Shown in pieces: positions 1-6,636 of a stretch of 10,267 bases of DNA (positions are counted from its first letter, which is position 1; every line of letters starts with the position of its first letter). A program made the translations under genes and the position numbers. The stretch is from Irineochytrium annulatum (lineage: Eukaryota > Chytridiomycota > Chytridiomycetes > Chytridiales > Chytridiaceae), in assembly GCA_027600665.1 (NCBI GenBank), contig JADGJL010001087.1, forward strand, positions 1 through 10,267, written 5' to 3'. The notes below the pieces were generated by a model. It saw nothing but the letters and a program-made list of their open reading frames with translations. It was not told the origin of the DNA and searched no databases.

Positions 1-53
1 GTAAAAATTGGTGTCCAAAGTCGCTCCTAAGGTGTTCTGACCGTTTTAACTGT

Positions 54-76
54 CGTTCGAGGGACATAATCGAACG
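54..76. repeat. Short perfect inverted repeat
   Basis: CGTTCGA at 54-60 is the exact reverse complement of TCGAACG at 70-76, with a 9-base spacer. It could form a 7-bp hairpin or be a two-fold binding site. Nothing nearby links it to a gene, and a 7-bp match of this kind can occur by chance in 10 kb. Confidence 0.35.
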
Positions 77-399
77 GTAGGGAATGGAATGACCCGTGGG
101 TTAGGACCCTTTAGGTGGGCGGGAAAGGCGGCACGCACTCGGAATGCTCCCAGGGAAAAAGTAGGGGATGTTGGGAGGATGATACTGATCGGGGAAAAGA
201 ATAGGGAAAACCTCTGTTTTTGCAACCTGTACATATCAGCCGCCATGCCCTCCGCCTTTTTTCTTCTTTTGTAATGTCTTCAAACCTCTCGCTCTATATC
301 CTAGCAGATCATATTTTTTTTAAATATTCGTACACCGCCGCCCTGTTCAAACCCCAACACCGTTTTAGTTCTGCTTTCGTAATTCCTCAATACACGAAT

Positions 400-1260
400 T
401 AGTCATTGTTATTCACGCACTACCCTGAATCCCTAAATTCATTACTTTTTCGCTTCAGTTTGTCCTCCCTTTTCTCTTTTTGTTCTCTTGCCGTCCCCTT
501 TTATATCTACGAGGTTAGACGGGCGAATTGGACAAGAGTCACGATGCTGATCGAGTTGGAGTTGGACGATGCCTGTAATCCTTCCCCACCCTTCTTTCCC
601 TTGCCTCTCAAGTCTCGTTTATTTAGTAAATATCTCCGGGATCTGTTTATCGCCCCTGCTCGTCTTTAGCTTCCCTTCATCTCTTTTGGTTTGTGAATAA
701 GTTCGCTGTTTTTCGGCCCTTACCGCGGCCCAACGAGTTGCTCTTTTTTGTTACGGGATGATCATGGTTTCTATATTTTATTATTTTTTACGGGAGGGCG
801 GCTTAAATCGAATGAAGGATGAAGAGGAAGGACGGACGACAAACAGAAGGCGGGAGGCTTTTTTTCGAGGGACCTGTAAACCCCCCAATCTAAAGTCGTT
901 TTGCACATGATAGGGACTCGTAGATCGTAAAATAATCGTTATCCCCCCTTTCCTCGTTTTTGGTCTATTTCATCGTTCCTTTTTCCTCCTCATTGCCGCA
1001 CCTATTCTTATGTTCTCGTCACGAGACGGCCCCTGTTTAAAGGTTTCCTCCTCCAACTCTCTGTGTCTTCTGCTTCGTCCCTCCTCTTCCTTCTTTTTTC
1101 CGTCCTCTTAGAGTAGGGCTCTGTACCTCAAGGACATTCTGGCTGGTTCTCGAATAAAAATAATAGTATTCTCGATAGTTATGGTTGGTTCCAATATCAC
1201 CTTGTTTCTCCTTGCTTGAGTCGCTTACTTCTTCCCCCTTTTCCAATCTCTCACGCGCCC
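400..1260 (+). other. Pyrimidine-rich strand-asymmetric tract
   Basis: The + strand is dominated by runs of C and T, for example around 440-500, 575-615, 940-1000 and 1045-1110, with a counter-skewed purine patch near 800-860. Long CT tracts are typical of fungal promoters and 5' leaders, where they lie on the coding strand. That would point to transcription toward the right, yet no + strand gene follows. It may equally be non-coding transcript or simple compositional drift. Confidence 0.4.
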
Positions 1261-1375
1261 TATATTAGATTTGTGAAAAAGCATTAACATTTATCCGATG
1301 TCTATCGATGCGGAGGAAATAATGAAAAACCATATTCCGGTTCCAACGTCCCATCTTCTCTGCAGTATAGACAGA

Positions 1376-1381
1376 TTTATT
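1376..1381 (-). terminator. Possible polyadenylation signal of the BAP31-like gene
   Basis: TTTATT on + reads AATAAA on the minus strand, about 307 nt past the stop codon. The hexamer is common and fungal 3' ends are loosely defined, so this is only a candidate. Confidence 0.2.
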
Positions 1382-1687
1382 CCTTCGTATCGAAACACAG
1401 GCAAGTAAAATTACATTGGGCTTCTTTACACAAGCTGAGCGGTAGGCAAAAAGAATACTAGGTTGAACGGCAACGAAAGGAGCATGAGGATATCGGATCT
1501 ACAGGAAAGCTATCCCCAGCACTATACTACACAACGAAGTAGAGAGAAGAATGGAAGTAGAAGAACAAAAAAACCTCTAATCTGAAAGAAACTCCATCAC
1601 CAACCAACTTTACACTTAGTCAAAACGTTCCTCCCAATCAACTGCCCACACGCCCCGTTCTTCGCTGCCAGACTCATTCACAGGTCA

Positions 1688-2774
1688 TCACTTCCTCTTC
1701 CTCATGCCCGAGGCTTCGACGGGGTCCATCTCGATCTCGTCCTTGTGGTCACCGGCCTCTGCCGGCGAGTGAGCGTGCGCGGTTGAGTCGGTCGGGTTGA
1801 CAGCTCCGGTCTTCTTGGGCGTGTCCTTGTCAGCCGCGTTGATCATAATCTCGACCTGAGCCTTGAGGGCCTTCACTGTCGTCCGCTGGCTGTCGTTCTC
1901 GTCCTGAAGCTGGAGGATGAGGTAGATGTCCTTGATGCGGCGGTAGAGGACGCTGCGCAGTCGGAAAGAACAATTTTTAGCCAAAGGCCCATAGATCGAA
2001 GCACTTAAGAGGGATCACTCACAGCACGAGGAAGAGCGACGTCAGCGACAGGTACATGTTACGCTGAGAGTAAAACAGCTTGGTCTTGTACTGGAGGTCC
2101 TCTGCGGGTGCTTTGTTATCAGAAATGTGTTTAAAACTGAGCAACTTGGAAGTCATTCAAAGCAAATCGGATGGGATGAGAGAGGCAGGCAAGTACAAGC
2201 AAATCAGACAATACGCAGGCAAGACTGACCCATCGTTAGCGGGGCTGCTGATGTGGAAGAAACAAACACGCAACGCAAAGCATGGAAATGAAGAAACGAT
2301 AAGGGAACGGCAAACACACAGGATAGCCAAACCGAGGAAAAAAGAGAAGAAAAAAAATGGTTAAGAAGCAAGCGATCATCTCACCGAGCGTGGACTCCGT
2401 CGTCGAGTGGTGGTGGTCATGCTTCTCATGCAAGGCCGTGTCGAGCTTCTGGAGCCTCAGGATTGTGTCGACGAACACGCCCCCGACCAACAACAGCAGA
2501 ATTCTTGCAGACCACACGACCGTCTCATTCGCGAGCGCTTTACCGCTCCATTGCATGAAAGCCTTCCGGCTCCGCACGGGGATGAAGTTGAGCGGGACAA
2601 GCGAGAGGAGGAAGATGACGATCTCGGAGCATAGCACCAGGAACGTGATCTGGCTGCACGATGCAACATTGCACGGGGAAGACGATGGTTAGAATGCGGG
2701 TCGCGCGCAGAAGGGGAGGGACGGCGTCGCGGTCGGGGCCGCGACGATGTGGCGACTCACTTGAAGATGGACAT
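1688..2774 (-). CDS. BAP31: BAP31/Yet3-type ER transmembrane protein, complete, four exons
   Basis: Exons (minus): 2774-2761, 2653-2385, 2101-2023 and 1952-1688. They join in phase to 208 residues. Donors are GTGAGT, GTGAGA and GTGAGT; acceptors are CAG. The start MSIFN sits in a good context (CACAATGTC). Three membrane segments are visible: about 7-26, 52-70 and 111-125. Family marks include FVDTILR (65-71), matching the FVDsvnR pattern of BAP31, and YSQRNMYLS (105-113), matching the conserved sQRNlYi motif before the third segment. A short coiled coil (about 128-160) and a charged, probably cytosolic tail follow, ending RKRK, a dibasic variant of the dilysine ER-retrieval signal. Length is in the range of Yet1/Yet3 and BAP31. 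Known role of the family: ER chaperone/adaptor for membrane-protein export and quality control. The loop at 80-87 is unusually rich in histidine. Intron 2 is much longer than introns elsewhere in the window. Confidence 0.93.
2102..2384 (-). other. Intron 2 of the BAP31-like gene (283 nt)
   Basis: This intron has a GTGAGA donor and a CCGCAG acceptor, and its phase-1 junction restores a glutamate codon. It is rich in T on the transcribed strand. It is four to seven times longer than most introns in the window. Short open frames run through it on both strands, but none resembles a protein. I looked for a box C/D snoRNA and found no clean pair of boxes. Confidence 0.85.
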
Positions 2775-3127
2775 TGTGGTGGTGGATTTCGATTATTGAA
2801 AATCGCGGCACTGACAATAACGTGGAGGCTGATGTTGCAGGCGGAATGGCCATTGCCCCTTTTATCTTTTCGAAGTATTTTCAGCCGAGCACAACGCCCG
2901 TCCTCCAAGCTCCTTCGCATCCGTGCGAGTGGGCGATGGAGTCGCAGAAGCATAAATGAATATCCGAAATCGATGATAAGACGTGCTCCTCTCCCAAGTC
3001 TTTTCTAAATATTTAAGTGCAGTCTATATTCACGCTTGCCGTACGAAGGAGTATTAAAGAAAGAAATAAATATGCAAAAATATAAAATAGAAGAAAGGTT
3101 ATTGCGGGAAGGGATATTGTCATCAAA
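2775..3127. promoter_or_regulatory. Spacer: promoter of the BAP31-like gene and 3' flank of the CANIN-like gene
   Basis: The 353-base gap separates two minus-strand genes. The right part, about 3010-3127, is AT-rich and on the minus strand has T-rich and TATATT-like stretches, as expected for fungal 3' end formation. The left part, about 2775-3000, is more GC-balanced and should hold the BAP31 promoter. An ACGTGG core (bZIP-like) lies near 2820. No TATA box stands out at a convincing distance from the start codon. Confidence 0.4.
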
Positions 3128-6100
3128 TCAAGCACCCAAATCTGAAAAGGATCTGCCAAAGGAGAGACGAGTTTGCCGTACGCCGCCAGTATGCGCCGGC
3201 ATGGCATACTCTAGCCAATTGCCAACCTGGTGAAGTTCGTGTTTCGCCTAAATAGCGCGTTGTTACGAGTCGTGGACAAATGGAGGCAGTGGGAAAACGA
3301 AACGAAACAAGCTCACAATCGTCCGATCAATGAAGGCGAGTTTGCCATCGTTGATCCTCCCGTGCATGGCATGCGCAGACGCGAGCACCTTCTTCCTGTC
3401 ATCCGCGTTCGCGCCAGCGATTGCACTCGAATCCCCAATCGCGGCTACGATAGTGCGGACGCGTGCCGTCAGCCGGCCAAAGTGCGTTGTTGCCGGGAAA
3501 GCTCGGTAGGCGGCCAGAAGAGACGCGAAGACGGATACTGGTGCAGGTCGCGAGAAGTCATACTGCAGGAGAAGGCAACGAATGAAACCAATGATTTGTA
3601 AGACGCGTACGGTGAACAAGAATGGCACGTACCGTATGCGGATCGACTGTGACGCTGTGTTCCGGCACCATAACATCCATTTCCAAGTCCGCTTGGGCTG
3701 CAGCAGCCGGTTTCATCGGATTATCATCAATCGGCGGTACTGTCGCCGACATCGAAACAGAAGCGGATTCGGAAGCCGTCCCCGAGCTCATAGCGCTTCC
3801 CAAACCGGGTTGGCTCTCTTCGACATGGTCGGCGGCGGGCAACGGATTTAAGTAAAAGCCACCCTTCTCGCCCGCGTTAACGACGAAGTAAGATGCCAGC
3901 CTCCGCCGCATCCATACCCTGGCGGCCTCATCGGCGCCTGATAGCGGCGAGGTTGACGCGAAGACGACCGTCTCCTGGACGATCGGCTCGGATCCGACAA
4001 AGGCTGCCACGGCCTTAAGGGCACTTCGAGCGACGGAGTCTTCCGATTGTGCGTCGCCAGAGGTCGCCTCCGAGTCGAGCTTAATACAGCGGTGGAGGAT
4101 GCCGGCCGATAGGATAGTGAAACACTCGGCTAGGAGGCGGCCTCCGTCAAAGACTTGGCCTAACGCCGTGACATCCAGTTGCAGCACAATGATCAGGGCT
4201 GCCAAGTCAGCGATAGCGTCATCTGAATATTGACTTCGTCTGAATCTCGTCAGCTACTACCAGGCAGTGCGAAGTTACCTCCGAACAACGCATTCGCAAT
4301 ACAGCCGAAGCGCGTGAGTAAAAGCATCAGGTGGCATTCCGCCCAGCTCATGTTCGTCCACAGCGGCAATAAGGGACGGTAATGTAACATCCGCCGACGC
4401 TCTATTGGTGTAGTCAGGCAAGGAGGGGCCCGCCTTGGTTGATAGAAACAGTAGTGGCTCGGCCACTCCGAAAGCAATCATGGTTTTGTTAAAAGTTTCT
4501 GGCGAAACCACCCAAGGCTTAGTTTGACCAAGGCCCTGGGTCGTGTTAGCAGAGCCTACACCGCAGTGCTCTCGAAAAGTGAGTACCGTTTGCGTTAAAG
4601 CATCATTAAGCGCTCGAAAGGCAGCAGCAGCGACTTCCATGTCACGCTCGAAGCACGCTGGATGTTTATGAGGGGAATAACCTTGATACCTGAAACGCAC
4701 CAATCTCCCAAAGCCATTCGCAGACGACATGAGGACATGTCCAACCCGAGCTGATGGCGAGCGGCAACGCTCTCGATAGTAGCAGGGAGCTGCGGCGCCT
4801 CATGTCCTCTAACCCGCCGACAATGACTTGCTCAATTGAGTCCAGGCTGGTGGTAGGTGACTTAAGCGCAGGTTCCGGAAGATCCTATGCAATGGGTAAA
4901 ACCAAAAAAGGGCAAGTGAACAAAAAAAAACGGGAAGTCACTCCACACCTACCAAAACGCGTCGCATCAAGACAACCCTCTCTTCAACCCTGCCGCTTAG
5001 GTCGGACAACATGATGGTTTTTTCCCGCTCACCCATCTTGTCCCCGTCCGCAATCAAACTTAGCGCCTTCTTTGCGCTGGCCACAGTCTTCGGTGAATCC
5101 TCAATCCCCTCGTGATCCGAGGATGCAACAACAGACTATCCGGACACCGTAAGAATCTGCAAAGCGAAAACAATGTACCTCCAAGGACGTTTCCAGCATC
5201 TTGTTCATCTCCGCATATGCGACTTCCTGCTTATCCTTCTTCATCCGATCCTTAAGCAGAGAGTCCATGGATGGCATTCCCTTGATTTTCGGTGTGGCGT
5301 ATGGGAGGGGCGGCTGAAAGATCGGCGGCGTCGAGACGGGACCGGTGGGCCTGAGTCGCGACGACCTTGTCGAGTATCGTGCCGGCGGCTCGACCGTGTT
5401 TTTGGGCGTGGCGCTATAGAGGCCAATTAGCAGGCGAAATTAAACGCAGCAACTACAGAACGAGGGTCTTCTTCTTTGGCAACAAGACACTGCTAAAGAT
5501 GTCGTCGTCGTCGTCGTCGTCTTCCTCGATAACGACCTTCCTTCGCGTCGACCTGCTTGTATGGGCTTCGTCATCGTCATCGTCATCCAACACAATAAAG
5601 CAATGATCCTCGTCGTCCGCAGCGGCATTGATCTCCGCGATTCCGGGAGAAGTGGTCACCGCAGTTGTCTTAGCGACCGCAATCGCGCTCGCTTCGTGGA
5701 CCCCCCTTGCAGGCTCGGGCGCCGATTCGGGTGCGGACAAAGCAGTCGTAGCGTCGGCCGTGGTTGAGCACTCGTTGACGTCGACGAGCATTGCATGATC
5801 AACGATAACGGCAACGGCGGAGTTTCGCCGTCTGGTGATAGTGGTCGTGATAGAGTCCATAACAGCCCCAGCATTCTCCTTAGCGTCCACCATAACAGCT
5901 CCATCATCCTCCATCGCGTCCGTGACATCATCCACGGCTTGGCTCGCGGCACGGCCCGCACCCCTTTCGGACTTGATGTCCTCAGCGATGACCGCAATGC
6001 CGGACGCAGACGAACGCTTTACTGGGGTGACTGATGCGTTCGCCGTGGCGGTGCCGTCTCTCATGGTTCTCTCGATCTTCACAACGTCCATTGCATTACC

Positions 6101-6513
6101 GGTGACCACACTGGCGGAGTCGGTCCTGACATCAGACTTTTCCCCCTTCACGACGGTTGCAGCAGTCTTTAAGTCGGAGTCATTGACAGTGAAGACGTCC
6201 TCGTCTAGCTTCTTTCCGGATGATGCGGAGGAAGACGTTGACGAGGAGCCGGCGCCGGCTGTGTTGATTTCAGGCTCAGGACCGGTCACTGTCAAACGCA
6301 TCCGTTTGCTATCGCTCGTCGACGCAAAGGATGACGATCGTGCGAGCGATGCTGGCGAGGAGGCCTCACGAGTGAAGTAGGAAGTGAGCGGTCGTGTGCT
6401 GACGAAGAACTGTATCAAGATATATCCGAAATCACGTCTCCGCCCCAGCACGGTACGTACCCCGCCGGCGGGGCCACGTTCTTCTTCGTCTTGGGTGTCG
6501 CCTTGGGCTTCAT
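3128..6513 (-). CDS. Putative SLF2/Nse6-like (CANIN/FAM178) SMC5-SMC6 loading factor, nine exons
   Basis: Exons (minus): 6513-6461, 6398-5457, 5413-5179, 5135-4953, 4884-4701, 4657-4279, 4239-3633, 3562-3317 and 3247-3128. All eight junctions keep frame, giving 982 residues. Residues 1-378 look disordered: basic N-terminus, PIP-box-like TRPLTSYF (19-26), Ala/Ser/Asp-rich stretch, then two SUMO-interacting-like motifs, FIVLDDDDDD (285-294) and VVIEEDDDDDDD (306-317). From about 379 a helical domain starts with PSMDSLLKDRMKKDK. PHVVCEWLWEI (522-532) and HGRINDGKLAFIDRT (928-942) resemble what I recall of the CANIN domain of Nse6/SLF2, whose family role is to recruit SMC5/6 to damaged or SUMO-marked chromatin. 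This assignment rests on remembered patterns, so the structure is surer than the function. The start ATG has a weak context (C at -3); no upstream in-frame ATG precedes a stop. Confidence 0.6.
3604..3640 (-). repeat. Hairpin enclosing the 5' splice site of intron 7
   Basis: On the minus strand the ten bases 3640-3631 can pair with 3613-3604 at nine of ten positions (one A/C mismatch), leaving a 17-nt loop. The exon/intron boundary (exon end 3633, donor GT at 3632-3631) lies inside the stem. Retaining this 70-nt intron would run into a stop at 3560-3558 and remove the last 121 residues of the CANIN-like protein. Confidence 0.5.
5501..5521. repeat. Seven-unit GTC trinucleotide repeat
   Basis: Seven perfect GTC units on + read as GAC on the minus strand and encode the aspartate run at residues 311-317 of the CANIN-like protein, directly after VVIEE. 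Such a tract may vary in length between strains. Confidence 0.9.
5570..5587. repeat. Three-unit GTCATC hexanucleotide repeat
   Basis: Three perfect GTCATC units encode six aspartates (residues 289-294) directly after the hydrophobic core FIVL. Alternating GAT/GAC codons make this tract less slippage-prone than the pure GTC run nearby. Confidence 0.85.
6452..6473. repeat. Two overlapping perfect palindromes at the exon 1 donor
   Basis: GGTACGTACC (6452-6461) and CCCCGCCGGCGGGG (6460-6473) are both perfect palindromes and overlap by two bases. The exon 1 donor of the CANIN-like gene (GT at 6460-6459) lies where they meet. The GC-rich one can fold into a stem of five pairs with a four-base loop. 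Confidence 0.7.
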
Positions 6514-6636
6514 GGGCGACGCTGGGAGGTTGAGCGAATTCAAGATCCGGACGTAAATGGACGGAAGTCTTGACAGCTTCCACCCCGCGTTCCCCGAAGT
6601 TATCGCAATAGGTATTCTTTAAGTATTATCTATGAT
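6514..6636. promoter_or_regulatory. Short spacer between TRS120 and the CANIN-like gene
   Basis: Only 123 bases separate the TRS120 stop from the next start on the same strand. The part next to TRS120 (about 6600-6636) is AT-rich and probably serves 3' end formation. The part next to the CANIN-like gene must hold its core promoter or leader. An ACGCG core (MBF/E2F-like) occurs at 6585-6590 on either strand, too short to be called a site. Confidence 0.4.

Larger units (their letters stand above)
1..1687. other. Intergenic region without a recognisable gene
   Basis: I find no reading frame here with a recognisable domain, and no set of short exons joined by good splice sites. The longest open frames (87 residues on + at 406-669, 69 residues on - at 1037-1246) look like low-complexity translations of skewed base composition. 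The right part, about 1300-1687, lies downstream of the BAP31-like stop codon and should hold that gene's 3' untranslated region. The left part could be promoter, non-coding transcript or flank of a gene outside the window. No tRNA or rRNA signature was seen. Confidence 0.6.

Noticed and set aside
54..76. tRNA T-arm (GTTCGA at 55-60)
   Set aside because: No acceptor stem, D-arm or anticodon arm can be built around it.
98..112. Telomere-like repeat (TTAGGAC)
   Set aside because: A single imperfect unit, not an array.
406..669. Open frame of 87 residues on +
   Set aside because: Phe/Ser/Leu-rich translation of a pyrimidine tract, with no recognisable domain and no partner exon.
1037..1246. 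Open frame of 69 Lys/Glu/Gly-rich residues on -
   Set aside because: Composition follows directly from the CT-rich + strand; no start context, domain or splice partner supports it.
2102..2384. snoRNA hosted in the long BAP31 intron
   Set aside because: CTGA-like boxes occur near the 3' end, but there is no RTGATGA box C with a closing stem.
2357..2692. Open frames on + opposite BAP31 exon 2
   Set aside because: Shadows of the membrane-segment exon; the minus strand carries clear BAP31 family motifs.
2815..2830. Unfolded-protein-response element upstream of the BAP31-like gene
   Set aside because: Only the ACGTGG core is present; the CCAAT spacing of ERSE and the yeast UPRE sequence are not matched.
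3230..3601. Open frame of 123 residues on +
   Set aside because: It runs antisense across exons 8 and 9 and an intron of the CANIN-like gene and resembles no protein.
5835..6380. Open frame of 181 residues on +
   Set aside because: It is the antisense shadow of the large Ala/Ser/Asp-rich exon of the CANIN-like gene; it shows only Ser/Ala/Val/Thr-rich low complexity and no domain.
6585..6590. MBF/E2F cell-cycle site before the CANIN-like gene
   Set aside because: A lone ACGCG core without the full palindrome or a second copy.
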